NCBI RefSeq assembly: GCF_008039615.1
Contig: NZ_VDUZ01000023.1
Span: forward strand, 1 to 64,000
Length of the DNA: 64,000 nucleotides
Direction of reading: 5' to 3'
Origin: Vineibacter terrae
GTDB taxonomy: Bacteria > Pseudomonadota > Alphaproteobacteria > Reyranellales > Reyranellaceae
A program made the translations under genes and the position numbers. The notes below the pieces were generated by a model. The model did not search any database, was not told where the DNA came from, and saw only the letters and a list, made by a program, of their open reading frames with translations. Below are positions 17,646 through 25,567 of this stretch, one piece after another; positions within the stretch are counted from its first letter, which is position 1; each line of letters starts with the position of its first letter.

Positions 17646-19028
17646 CTACTCCGCCGCTTCCGCGGCCGGCGCCGGGTCGGGCCGGCGTGTGCGCATGGTG
17701 ACGAACTCCTCGCCAGCCGTGGGATGGATGCCGACCGTGGCGTCGAAGATCGCCTTGGTGGCACCGGCCTTCACGGCGATGGCGATGCCCTGGATCAGCT
17801 CGGCGGCATCGTCGCCCGCCATGTGCACGCCGACCACGCGGTCGGATGCGGCATCGACCACCAGCTTCATGAAGGTGCGCTGCTCACGGCCGGACAGCGT
17901 GTACTTCATGGGCCGGAAGCGCGCCTCATAGATGTGCACCTGGCCGTGGACGCGCCGCGCCTGCTCCTCGCTGAGGCCGACGGTGGCGAGCTGCGGCTGC
18001 GAGAAGACGGCCGACGGCACGTCGTGGTGATCGGGCTTGCGCGGCCGGTTGCCGAATACCGTATCGGCGAAGCAATGCCCTTCCATGATGGCGACCGGCG
18101 TCAGGTTCAGGCGGTTGGTGACGTCGCCGATGGCATAGATGCTGGGCACGGTGGTGCGCGACCACTCGTCGACCGCCACCGCGCCGGCCTTGTCGAGATG
18201 GACCCCGACCTTGTCGAGGCCGAGACCTGAAATATTGGGATGGCGGCCGGTGGCGTACATCACCACATCGGCCTCCAGCACCGTGTCGTCGGCGAACGTG
18301 GCCGCGATCGCGCCGCCGCGCCGCTCCAGGCGAACGATCTGCGCACGGGTGCGGAAGGCGACGCCCTTGGCCTGCATGCCGTCCTGCACCGCCTGGCGGC
18401 AATCCTCGTCGAAGCCACGCAGCACCCGCTCGCGGCGCACCACCATCGTGACCTCGGCGCCCAGCCCGTTGAAGATGCCGGCGAACTCGACGGCAATGTA
18501 ACCGCCGCCGACAATAACCACACGCTTAGGTAGAGTTGGCAGATGGAAGGCATCGTCAGAGACGATCGCCAGGTCGGCGCCGGGGATATCCGGCCGCCAC
18601 GGCCGCGCGCCGGTCGCGAGCAGCACCTTGTCGGCGGTCACGATGCGCTCGCCGACCGCGACGGTGTGCGCATCCATCAGCCGCCCGCGCCCCACCACCA
18701 GCTCGACGCCGGCCCCCTTCAGCAGGTTCTTGTAGACACCGTTGAGCCGCATCACCTCCTTCTGCACGTTGTCGCGCAGGGTCGGCCAGTCGAAGCGCGG
18801 GTGCGGGATGGTCCAGCCATAGGCGGCGGCGTCCTCGACCTCCTCCGCGACATGCGAGCCGTAGACCAGCAGCTTCTTGGGCACACAGCCGCGGATGACG
18901 CAGGTGCCGCCCACGAGGTCGTCCTCGCAGATGCCGACGCGCGCGCCATGACCGGCGGCGATGCGGCTGGCCCGCACCCCGCCCGACCCGGCGCCGATGA
19001 CAAAGAGATCGTAATCGAAGCCCGCCAT
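17646..19028 (-). CDS. gor: Glutathione-disulfide reductase
   Basis: A 460-aa FAD/NADPH disulfide reductase that reduces GSSG to GSH in the cytosol. Seen: N-terminal FAD motif VIGAGSGGVRA, redox-active pair in GGTCVIRGC (C43/C48), NADPH-binding VIVGGGYIAVE, a second FAD motif YAIGDVT, and the C-terminal GIHPTAGEE with the catalytic His-Glu dyad. The CVIRGC spacing plus the GIHPTAGEE tail favour glutathione reductase over mercuric or dihydrolipoyl paralogues. The start at 19028 gives the standard opening FDYDLFVIG. Length is normal for the family. Confidence 0.95.
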   Translation of the reverse strand: MAGFDYDLFVIGAGSGGVRASRIAAGHGARVGICEDDLVGGTCVIRGCVPKKLLVYGSHVAEEVEDAAAYGWTIPHPRFDWPTLRDNVQKEVMRLNGVYKNLLKGAGVELVVGRGRLMDAHTVAVGERIVTADKVLLATGARPWRPDIPGADLAIVSDDAFHLPTLPKRVVIVGGGYIAVEFAGIFNGLGAEVTMVVRRERVLRGFDEDCRQAVQDGMQAKGVAFRTRAQIVRLERRGGAIAATFADDTVLEADVVMYATGRHPNISGLGLDKVGVHLDKAGAVAVDEWSRTTVPSIYAIGDVTNRLNLTPVAIMEGHCFADTVFGNRPRKPDHHDVPSAVFSQPQLATVGLSEEQARRVHGQVHIYEARFRPMKYTLSGREQRTFMKLVVDAASDRVVGVHMAGDDAAELIQGIAIAVKAGATKAIFDATVGIHPTAGEEFVTMRTRRPDPAPAAEAAE

Positions 19029-19215
19029 GGGGCACTCCTATAAGTTGCATAACACTGCCGCAATATCGCCAGATTCGCGGCCTCAAATGATCGCGTCCCT
19101 ACCTAACCATATCGGCATCGAAAGAAAAACGTGAAGCACAGAAGGGATGCCGAGCCGACAGTCCGCGTAACGCCAACAACACCCGGGCCAACCGTCCCGC
19201 TTGGAGGAATTCGTC

Positions 19216-19755
19216 ATGCACCGTTCCCGCCCGCTGATCGCTGTCCTGCTGGCCGCTGCCGCGCTGGCGGCCACGCCCGCCCTGGCGCAGAACCCGCCCC
19301 GCCCCGCCGGCACGCCGGACCGCGACGCCCAGCGGCGCGCCGCGTTCGATCGCCTGGACACCAACAAGGACGGCTACATCGACCGCGACGAATCGCACGC
19401 CGCACGCGCAACCGTCTTCGACCGCCTCGATGCCGACAAGGACGGGCGCCTCACGATCGATGAGCTGGTAAGCACCCGCCGCGGCCGTGGCCAGAGCCTG
19501 AAAAGCCAGGCTGGGGTCAATGCTCAGACCGACACGGCCGCACCTGTGACGGATGTCCGGCGGGCACGCGCCGAGCGTCAGCTGAAGCGGCTGGACACCG
19601 ACAAGGACGGCACCATCAGCCGCGCCGAATGGCTGGCGGTGGACGACAGGCGCTTCGATCGGTGCGACGCCGACAAGGACGGGAAGCTGGCCTTCGGCGA
19701 GTGCCGGGTCGCCCAGGCCACGCGCGGCGACCGCCGCGGCACGACAGTGCGATAG
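19216..19755 (+). CDS. Secreted EF-hand calcium-binding protein, four EF-hands
   Basis: A 179-aa protein with a clear signal peptide (HRSRPLIAVLLAAAALAATPALAQ, cleaved near residue 25). The mature part carries four canonical EF-hand loops: DTNKDGYIDRDE, DADKDGRLTIDE, DTDKDGTISRAE and DADKDGKLAFGE, in two pairs joined by a linker. ATG 19216 was chosen because GGAGG lies 8 bases upstream; an in-frame TTG at 19201 would put that Shine-Dalgarno inside the gene. Probably periplasmic calcium buffering or sensing. A second, eight-EF-hand protein is encoded at 32187. Confidence 0.88.
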   Translation: MHRSRPLIAVLLAAAALAATPALAQNPPRPAGTPDRDAQRRAAFDRLDTNKDGYIDRDESHAARATVFDRLDADKDGRLTIDELVSTRRGRGQSLKSQAGVNAQTDTAAPVTDVRRARAERQLKRLDTDKDGTISRAEWLAVDDRRFDRCDADKDGKLAFGECRVAQATRGDRRGTTVR

Positions 19756-19763
19756 GGGGATCG

Positions 19764-19795
19764 CCGGAGCGCGCCACTCCAGTGGCGCGCTCCGG
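19764..19795. repeat. Perfect 32-base palindrome, REP-like, between convergent genes
   Basis: Arms CCGGAGCGCGCCACT and AGTGGCGCGCTCCGG (15 bp, perfect) enclose only CC. It sits between the EF-hand stop and the stop of the last Liv binding-protein gene and could end both transcripts. The GGAGCGC head and TCCAG core resemble the REP hairpins flanking the RAYT gene. Confidence 0.8.
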
Positions 19796-19804
19796 GCGTG
19801 TGCT

Positions 19805-21028
19805 CTACTCGCTCTCGTTGGTCAGCACGTCACCGAACAGCTCCCAGGTCTCGCCCTTGAAGCGCTGCAGGCGCACCGACTGGATCGGATAGAAATCGGT
19901 GTCGCTGGTGTTGATCTTGATGCCCGGCAGCAGCAGCGGCACCTCCAGGCCATGCAGGCTGGCCGCCTGCTTCATGATATTGGCGCGGGTGAGATTGTCG
20001 CCGCAGCGCTTGAGCACCTCGCGCATGGTCGCCGACACGGCGTAGGCGTAGACATTGAAGGAGTCGGCCAGATTGGCGCCGGGGTTGTACTTGGCCATCC
20101 ACGCCTTCCACTGCACGAAGTCAGGCGCGGCTTCCCACTGCTTGTCGCTCGGATCCTTCAGATAGGCTGCCGTCATGATGCCCTGGCTGTTGTCATAGCC
20201 GGCGGGCTTCAGCACCGAAGTCACCGACGCCGAGATATTGGCGAGATAGAACGCCTCGGGCTTCCAGCCGAGCTCGCCGGCCTTGCGGATGGCCTGTGCC
20301 GCCGCCTTGGGCGCGGCGTCGTCGAAGAAGACGTTGGCGCCCGAATTCTTGAGCTGGATGATCTGCGAATCGACTGTCGGATCGGTGACCTCGTAGCTGA
20401 CCGAGGCAACGACGAGCTTCTCGTTCTCCTTGCCCAGACCCTTCATGAAGCCGGCGACATAGTCCTTACCGGAGTCGTCGTTCTGCCACAGGATCGCGAT
20501 CTTGGGATTCTTCACCGTCGCCAGGATATGCTTGGCGTAGATGCCGGCTTCGGTGGCGTAGTCCGGCTGCCAGCCCATGGTCCACGGGAAGTGCTTCGGG
20601 TCGCCCCATTTGGAGGCGCCGGTGGCGACGAAGAGCTGCGGCACCTTCTTGGCATTCAGGTATTTGTGAACGGCCGTGTTGGTGGGCGTGCCCAGCAGCT
20701 GGTAGATCGCCAGCACCTGGTCCTCCTCGACCAGCTTGCGCACCAGCTCGACCGTCTTGGGCGTCGAGTAGCCGTCGTCATAGGTCAGGAAGTTCACCTT
20801 GCGGCCGTTGATGCCGCCGGTGTCGTTCACCATCGCCCAGTAGGCCTTGATCGCCTGGCCGATCGCACCGTAGGCCGACAGCGGGCCGCTATAGGGATTG
20901 GTATGTCCGAGCTTGATCTCGGTATCGGAAACGCCGGGATCGTACTTCTTCTGGGCGCTCGCCGTTGCCGGCATCAGGGCCAGCGCTGAAGCGCCACCAA
21001 CCAACGTCCTGCGTGTGATGCTTGCCAA
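19805..21028 (-). CDS. Liv-type ABC transporter substrate-binding protein, paralogue 1
   Basis: A 407-aa periplasmic binding protein of the leucine/amide (type I fold, Peripla_BP_6) family. It starts SITRRTLVGGASALAL, a twin-arginine-like signal with cleavage near SAQ. Family signatures are HTNPYSGP, GGINGRKV, YDDGYSTPKTVE, FVATGASKWG, YEVTDPTVDSQ and the C-terminal FKGETWELFGDVL. It is the most diverged of six tandem copies (for example NDDSGKDY where the others have NDDYGKDY) and the last in transcription order, so its ligand may differ. A perfect palindrome follows its stop. No permease of its own is nearby; it presumably serves LivHMGF (28252-31770). Confidence 0.9.
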   Translation of the reverse strand: MASITRRTLVGGASALALMPATASAQKKYDPGVSDTEIKLGHTNPYSGPLSAYGAIGQAIKAYWAMVNDTGGINGRKVNFLTYDDGYSTPKTVELVRKLVEEDQVLAIYQLLGTPTNTAVHKYLNAKKVPQLFVATGASKWGDPKHFPWTMGWQPDYATEAGIYAKHILATVKNPKIAILWQNDDSGKDYVAGFMKGLGKENEKLVVASVSYEVTDPTVDSQIIQLKNSGANVFFDDAAPKAAAQAIRKAGELGWKPEAFYLANISASVTSVLKPAGYDNSQGIMTAAYLKDPSDKQWEAAPDFVQWKAWMAKYNPGANLADSFNVYAYAVSATMREVLKRCGDNLTRANIMKQAASLHGLEVPLLLPGIKINTSDTDFYPIQSVRLQRFKGETWELFGDVLTNESE

Positions 21029-21135
21029 AATCGTCCTCCCTCATGGGCCGCTGCCGGCGACCAGCTGAAGACTGGCACCGACACCCGCCGGCGACCAGCC
21101 GCCACTTCCGCTTGACGAACCTGTCGGACATGGCA

Positions 21136-21161
21136 ACGGCCGCCGGGTCTCCGGCGGCCGT
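21136..21161 (-). terminator. GC-rich hairpin after binding-protein paralogue 2
   Basis: An 11-bp perfect stem (ACGGCCGCCGG / CCGGCGGCCGT) with loop GTCT, 20 bases past the stop of the gene at 21181-22404. Near-identical hairpins follow paralogues 5 and 6, so it was probably duplicated with the gene. The following T-tract is poor. Confidence 0.6.
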
Positions 21162-21180
21162 CGGCCCGCAGGCATCTTGA

Positions 21181-22404
21181 TCAGGAGCTTTCGGCCGCCA
21201 GCACCTCGCCGAACAGCTCCCAGGTCTCGCCCTTGAAGCGCTGCAGACGCACCGCCTGGACCGGATAGAAGTCGGTGGGGCTGGTGCTGACCGTGATGCC
21301 GGGTAGCAGCAGCGGCACGTGGAGCTGCTGATGGCTGGCGGCTTGGCGCATCAGGTTCGCCCGGGTGAGCTCGTCGCCGCACTTCTTCAACGTCTCCTGC
21401 ATCGTGAACGACACCGCGTAGGCATAGACGTAATTCACGTCCTGGACGTTTCCACCGGGATTGTACTTGGCCATCCAGTCGCGCCAAGCCAGCATCTCGG
21501 GATCCTTGTCCCACTGATGATCCGTCGGGTCCCGAAGCCAGGCCGCGGTGATGACCCCTTGCACGTTCTCAAAGCCGGCCGGCTTCATCGTTGTCGACAC
21601 CTGGCCGGACACGTTGTTGAGGTACTGCTCCGGCCGCCATCCGATCTCGGCCGCCTTGCGCATCGCCTGGGCGGCGAACTTGGGGATGGAGATGTTGAAG
21701 AAGACGTTGGCGCCGGAGTCCTTGAGCTGGATGACCTGCGAATCGACAGTCGGATCGGTCACCTCGTAGGTCGCGTGCTTGACGATCCGGCCGACCTCCT
21801 TGCCCAGGCCTTCGCGGAAGCCCTCGTAGTAGTCCTTGCCGTAGTCGTCGTTCTGCATCAGCACGGCGACCTTTGGGTCGTTGACGTTGGCCAGGATGTG
21901 CTTGGCGTAGATCACGGCCTCGGTGTGGTAGTCGGGCTGGAAGCCCATCGTCCATGGATATTCCTTCGGCTGCCCCCATTTGGATGCGCCTGTCGCCACG
22001 AACAGGTGCGGCACCTTCTTGAGGTTCATGTACTTGTGGATCGCGGTGTTGGTCGGCGTGCCCAGCGTGTTGAAGGTGCACAGCACCTTCTCCTGCTCGA
22101 CCAGCTGGCGCACCACCTCGACCGTCTTCGGCGGGCTGTAGCCGTCGTCCAGCGAGATGAATTTGATCTTGCGGCCGTTGATGCCGCCCTGGTCGTTCAC
22201 CATCCGCCAATAGCCATCGATGGCGCGGCCGATCACGCCATAGGACGAGGCCGGGCCGCTATACGGGTTGGTGTGGCCGATCTTGATCTCGGTGTCGCTG
22301 GCACCCTCGTCATACTTGCCCTTCTGCGCGTGCACGGCGCCCGCCGCCAGCAGGGCAGCCGTCGCCGACGCTCCTCCTACGAAACCACGTCTCGTCGTGC
22401 TCAT
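21181..22404 (-). CDS. Liv-type ABC transporter substrate-binding protein, paralogue 2
   Basis: A 407-aa type I periplasmic binding protein with signal STTRRGFVGGASATAALLAAG (twin-arginine-like, cleavage near VHAQ). It shares the family blocks DTEIKIGHTNPYSG, GGINGRK, LDDGYSPPKTVEVVRQ, FNTLGTPTNTAIHKY and FVATGASKWG. Binding-cleft positions differ from the other copies (for example NNVSGQVSTTMKPAG against NNVSASVA). It has its own leader upstream (22405-22467) and a hairpin downstream (21136), suggesting expression apart from its neighbours. Ligand unknown; amino acids or small amides are typical. Confidence 0.9.
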   Translation of the reverse strand: MSTTRRGFVGGASATAALLAAGAVHAQKGKYDEGASDTEIKIGHTNPYSGPASSYGVIGRAIDGYWRMVNDQGGINGRKIKFISLDDGYSPPKTVEVVRQLVEQEKVLCTFNTLGTPTNTAIHKYMNLKKVPHLFVATGASKWGQPKEYPWTMGFQPDYHTEAVIYAKHILANVNDPKVAVLMQNDDYGKDYYEGFREGLGKEVGRIVKHATYEVTDPTVDSQVIQLKDSGANVFFNISIPKFAAQAMRKAAEIGWRPEQYLNNVSGQVSTTMKPAGFENVQGVITAAWLRDPTDHQWDKDPEMLAWRDWMAKYNPGGNVQDVNYVYAYAVSFTMQETLKKCGDELTRANLMRQAASHQQLHVPLLLPGITVSTSPTDFYPVQAVRLQRFKGETWELFGEVLAAESS

Positions 22405-22467
22405 GATGATCCTCCCGTTCGAGCCGGGACTGACGCCCGGTACCAGGGGAGGATGCTGCTATTCGGC
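22405..22467 (-). promoter_or_regulatory. Conserved leader upstream of binding-protein paralogue 2
   Basis: Read on the minus strand, this segment carries GCATCCTCC, then GTACCGGGC and TCCCGGC able to pair as a short hairpin, then the GGGAGGA ribosome-binding site directly before the ATG. The same order occurs upstream of paralogues 3, 4 and 5. It could be a promoter-proximal operator or an mRNA leader; no clear -35/-10 pair was found. Confidence 0.5.
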
Positions 22468-22534
22468 ATGGCCGGGAAGCGAAATTCCGTTACGCGATAT
22501 TCGAGTCGGCGTGCCGGCAGGCAGGTCCAAGTGA

Positions 22535-22564
22535 AACGACCGCCGGACGGTAGCGGCGGTCGTT
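22535..22564 (-). terminator. Hairpin after binding-protein paralogue 3
   Basis: An 11-bp perfect stem (AACGACCGCCG / CGGCGGTCGTT) with an 8-base loop, about 20 bases past the stop of the gene at 22587-23810. The minus-strand sequence after it is only moderately T-rich, so termination efficiency is uncertain. Confidence 0.6.
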
Positions 22565-22586
22565 CCGCTTTTTGAAGCCCTTAGGA

Positions 22587-23810
22587 TCAGGCGTTCTCGT
22601 GGGACATCACGTCACCGAACAGTTCCCAGCTTTCACCCTTGAACTTCGCCAGCCGCACCGACTGGATCGGATAGAAGTCCGTGGGGCTGGTGTTGACCAC
22701 GATGCCGGGCAGCAGCAGCGGCACCGCGAGCTTCTTGAGGTTGGCCGCCTGGCGCATCAGGTTCTCGCGCGTGAGGTCGTTGCCGCACTGCTCCAGGGTC
22801 TTCTGCATGGTGTAGCAGACGGCATAGGCGAGCACGTTGGCGGCGTCAGCCGTGCTGCCGCCGGGGTTGTATTTGGCCATCCACTCACGCCACACCTTCA
22901 TGTCCTCGTCCTTGTCGAACTGCTTGTCGGTGGGGTCCTTCAGGTAGAAGGCCGTGATGATGTCCTGGCTGTTCTCGAAGCCAGCCGGCTTCATCACGGA
23001 GGCCACCGAAACGGACACGTTGTTCAGATAGTGGGCCGGCTTCCAGCCGATCTCGGCCGACTTGCGTATGGCCTGGGCGGCGAATTTCGGCGTCGTGATG
23101 TTGAAGAAGGCGTTGGCGCCGGTATCCTTGAGCTGGATGACCTGTGAATCGACCGTCGGGTCGGTTACTTCATAGGTCACGTGCTTGACGATCCTGCCGA
23201 CGTCCTTGCCCAGACCGTCGCGCAACCCCTCGTAATAGTCCTTGCCATAGTCGTCGTTCTGCATCAGCACGGCGATCTTCGGGTCCTTGACGTTCGCCAG
23301 CATGTGCTTGGCGTAGATCACGCCTTCGGTGTGGTAGTCGGGCTGCCAGCCCATCGTCCACGGGAATTCCTTGGGCTTGCCCCACTTGGATGCGCCTGTG
23401 GCCACGAACAGGTGCGGTATCTTCTTGAGGTTCACGTATTTGTGGATCGCGGTGTTGGTCGGCGTGCCCAGCGTGTTGAACAGGCAGAGCACCTTGTCCT
23501 GCTCCACCATCTGGCGCACCACCTCGACCGTCTTGGGCGGGCTGTAGCCGTCATCCATCGTGATGAACCTGACCTTGCGGCCGTTGATGCCGCCCTTGTC
23601 GTTCACCATCTTCCAATAGGCTTCTTCCGACCGGCCGATGACACCATAAGCCGACGCCGGGCCGCTGTAGGGGTTGGTGTGCCCGATCTTGATTTCGGTG
23701 TCGCTGGCGCCCTCGTCGTACTTGCCCTTCGCATGCGCCACGCCGCCGGCCAGCAACGCCGTCGCCGCCGTGGCGCCACCGACAAACCCGCGCCTTGTCG
23801 TCGTCCTCAT
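22587..23810 (-). CDS. Liv-type ABC transporter substrate-binding protein, paralogue 3
   Basis: A 407-aa periplasmic binding protein of the Liv/amide family with signal RTTTRRGFVGGATAATALLAG and mature start near AHAKGKYDEG. It shares HTNPYSGP, GGINGRKVRF, MDDGYSPPKTVEVVRQ, FNTLGTPTNTAIHKY and FVATGASKWGKPKEF with paralogues 4-6. Relative to paralogue 2 it has MEDMKVWREWM and FKGESWELFGDVM near the C-terminus. An upstream leader (23811-23870) and downstream hairpin (22535) bracket it as an independent unit. Ligand unknown. Confidence 0.9.
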   Translation of the reverse strand: MRTTTRRGFVGGATAATALLAGGVAHAKGKYDEGASDTEIKIGHTNPYSGPASAYGVIGRSEEAYWKMVNDKGGINGRKVRFITMDDGYSPPKTVEVVRQMVEQDKVLCLFNTLGTPTNTAIHKYVNLKKIPHLFVATGASKWGKPKEFPWTMGWQPDYHTEGVIYAKHMLANVKDPKIAVLMQNDDYGKDYYEGLRDGLGKDVGRIVKHVTYEVTDPTVDSQVIQLKDTGANAFFNITTPKFAAQAIRKSAEIGWKPAHYLNNVSVSVASVMKPAGFENSQDIITAFYLKDPTDKQFDKDEDMKVWREWMAKYNPGGSTADAANVLAYAVCYTMQKTLEQCGNDLTRENLMRQAANLKKLAVPLLLPGIVVNTSPTDFYPIQSVRLAKFKGESWELFGDVMSHENA

Positions 23811-23870
23811 CGATTTTCCTCCCGTTCAAGCCGGGACTGCTGCCCGGTACGCCTGGAAGGATGCGTCGAT
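23811..23870 (-). promoter_or_regulatory. Conserved leader upstream of binding-protein paralogue 3
   Basis: On the minus strand: CGACGCATCCTTCC, then GTACCGGGCAGCAGTCCCGG (short hairpin), then GGGAGGAAAATCG directly before the ATG. It is nearly identical to the leader of paralogue 5 (26792-26858), which supports a conserved role or a recent duplication. Confidence 0.55.
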
Positions 23871-23970
23871 TCGGCGCGGACGGAAAGCCTTCTCTATGAT
23901 CTGCCGAACACCGCCATCCTCACGGGCAGGAGGCGCGCTTTTGCGATGAGGCGCCGGGCACATTGCCGGA

Positions 23971-23998
23971 AAATCCCTCACCCCGCTCCGGGATGACA
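23971..23998. repeat. Half-copy of the GTCATCCCGAGCG repeat
   Basis: ATCCCTCACCCCGCTCCGGG followed by ATGAC matches the right end of the dispersed palindromes, without a left half. It lies about 65 bases from a full copy in the same intergenic region (23811-24195), which is the longest gap of the binding-protein array and otherwise holds only the leader of paralogue 3. Confidence 0.5.
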
Positions 23999-24062
23999 GT
24001 CGTCGTCACCTTCTGGTGATCGCGGACGCCAGTGCCGGGAATCGCAGATCGCTGATACATCC

Positions 24063-24163
24063 GTCATCCCGAACGCCCCTTCGACAGGCTCAGGAGAGGG
24101 ATCTCCCGCGTCGGACGCACAGTGCGCCACTCGCAGGAGATCCCTCGCCACGCTCGGGATGAC
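24063..24163. repeat. Dispersed palindromic repeat, GTCATCCCGAACG family
   Basis: A 101-base imperfect palindrome, left end GTCATCCCGAACGCCCCTTC, right end CTCGCCACGCTCGGGATGAC. It lies just downstream of binding-protein paralogue 4, in the position where the other paralogues have an ACGGCCGCC hairpin, and may have replaced it. Confidence 0.85.
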
Positions 24164-24195
24164 AGTCGCGACTCATCTTCCACCGATAGGCGGTG

Positions 24196-25419
24196 CTAGG
24201 CGCTTTCGTGGGACATCACGTCGCCGAACAGCTCCCAGATCTCGCCGGCGAACCTGGCCAGGCGAACCGACTGGATCGGATAGAAGTCGGTCGCGCTGGT
24301 GTTGACGGTGATGCCTGGCAGCAGCAGCGGCACCGCGAGCTTCTTGAAGCCGGCGGCCTGCTTCATCAGGTTGGCGCGCGTGAGCTCGTTGCCGCACCGT
24401 TCCAGCGCCGTGTGAAGCGTGAAGCACACGGCATAGGCGTAGATGTTGCCGGCGTCCGCGGGATTGGCGGCCGGATTGTACTTGGCCATCCAGTCGCGCC
24501 ACGCCTTCATGTCGGCGTCGTTGTCCCACTGCTTGTCGGTGGCATCCTTGATGTAGGCCGCCGTGATGATGCCCTGGCTGTTCTCCAAGCCGGCCGGCTT
24601 CAGTACCGCCGCCACCGAGCCCGAGACGTTGTTCAGGTAATGATGGGGTTTCCAGCCGATATCGGCGGCCTTGCGGATCGCCTGGGCGGCGGCCTTGGGC
24701 GAGGCGATGTTGAAGAAGGTGTTGGCGCCGCTGTCCTTGAGCTGGATCACCTGTGAATCGACCGTCGGATCGGTCACCTCGAACGTCACATGGCGGACGA
24801 TCTTGTCGACGTCCTTGCCCAGGCCCTCACGGAAGCCGTCGTAGTAGTCCTTGCCGTAGTCGTCGTTCTGCATCAGCACCGCGATCTTCGCATCCTTGAT
24901 GTTGGCCAGCAGGTGCTTGGCGTAGATCACGGCCTCGGTGTGATAGTCGGGCTGCCAGCCCATCGTCCATGGGAACTCCTTGGGCTTGCCCCACTTGGAG
25001 GCGCCCGTGGCCACGAACAGCTGCGGCACCTTCTTGAGGTTCAGATATTTCTGGATCGCCGTATTGGTCGCCGTGCCCAGGGTGTTGAACAGGCAGAACA
25101 CCTTCTCCTGCTCCACCAGCTGGCGCACCACCTCGACGGTCTTCGGCGGGCTGTAGCCGTCATCCAAGGTGATGAACCGCACCTTGCGGCCGTTGATGCC
25201 GCCCTTGTCGTTCACCATCTTCCAGTAGGCTTCTTCCGCCCGGCCGATCGCGCCGTAGGCCGAGGCCGGACCGCTATAGGGATTGGTGTGCCCGATCTTG
25301 ATCTCCGTGTCGCTGGCACCCTCGTCGTACTTGCCCTTCTGCCCGTACGCGACGCCACCGGTGAGCAACGCCATCACCGCCGACGCACCACCAACAAAAC
25401 CACGCCGAGTTGTTCTCAT
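24196..25419 (-). CDS. Liv-type ABC transporter substrate-binding protein, paralogue 4
   Basis: A 407-aa periplasmic binding protein with signal RTTRRGFVGGASAVMALLTGG and cleavage near VAYGQ. It carries the shared blocks HTNPYSGP, GGINGRKVRF, LDDGYSPPKTVE, FVATGASKWGKPKEF and NDDYGKDYYDGF. Differences include ATNTAIQKYLNLKKVPQ (Gln and Leu where others have His and Met) and NVSGSVAAVLKPAGLEN in the cleft region. Its downstream region carries a dispersed repeat rather than the usual hairpin. Ligand unknown; presumably presented to LivHM. Confidence 0.9.
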   Translation of the reverse strand: MRTTRRGFVGGASAVMALLTGGVAYGQKGKYDEGASDTEIKIGHTNPYSGPASAYGAIGRAEEAYWKMVNDKGGINGRKVRFITLDDGYSPPKTVEVVRQLVEQEKVFCLFNTLGTATNTAIQKYLNLKKVPQLFVATGASKWGKPKEFPWTMGWQPDYHTEAVIYAKHLLANIKDAKIAVLMQNDDYGKDYYDGFREGLGKDVDKIVRHVTFEVTDPTVDSQVIQLKDSGANTFFNIASPKAAAQAIRKAADIGWKPHHYLNNVSGSVAAVLKPAGLENSQGIITAAYIKDATDKQWDNDADMKAWRDWMAKYNPAANPADAGNIYAYAVCFTLHTALERCGNELTRANLMKQAAGFKKLAVPLLLPGITVNTSATDFYPIQSVRLARFAGEIWELFGDVMSHESA

Positions 25420-25488
25420 CGCCTTTTCCTCCCAAGCAGCTCGGGCTTGTCGCCCGGTACAATTGAAAGGATGCGTCGTTTCTGCGGG
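25420..25488 (-). promoter_or_regulatory. Conserved leader upstream of binding-protein paralogue 4
   Basis: On the minus strand: AACGACGCATCC, TTGTACCGGGC, a short CGGGC/GCCCG hairpin and GGGAGGAAAAGGCG before the ATG. Same arrangement as the leaders of paralogues 2, 3 and 5, with a changed hairpin sequence that keeps pairing (CGGGC-GACAA-GCCCG), which argues for a structural role. Confidence 0.5.
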
Positions 25489-25513
25489 CTAGTGAAGCCT
25501 CTTGTCGAGCAAA

Positions 25514-25541
25514 ACGGCCGCCGGAGATTCCCGGCGGCCGT
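25514..25541 (-). terminator. Intrinsic terminator after binding-protein paralogue 5
   Basis: An 11-bp perfect stem (ACGGCCGCCGG / CCGGCGGCCGT) with a 6-base loop, followed on the minus strand by TTTTGCTC, about 26 bases past the stop of the gene at 25568-26791. It is the best terminator of the array. Confidence 0.7.
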
Positions 25542-25567
25542 CATGCAATCGATCACTGCCGGGCCGA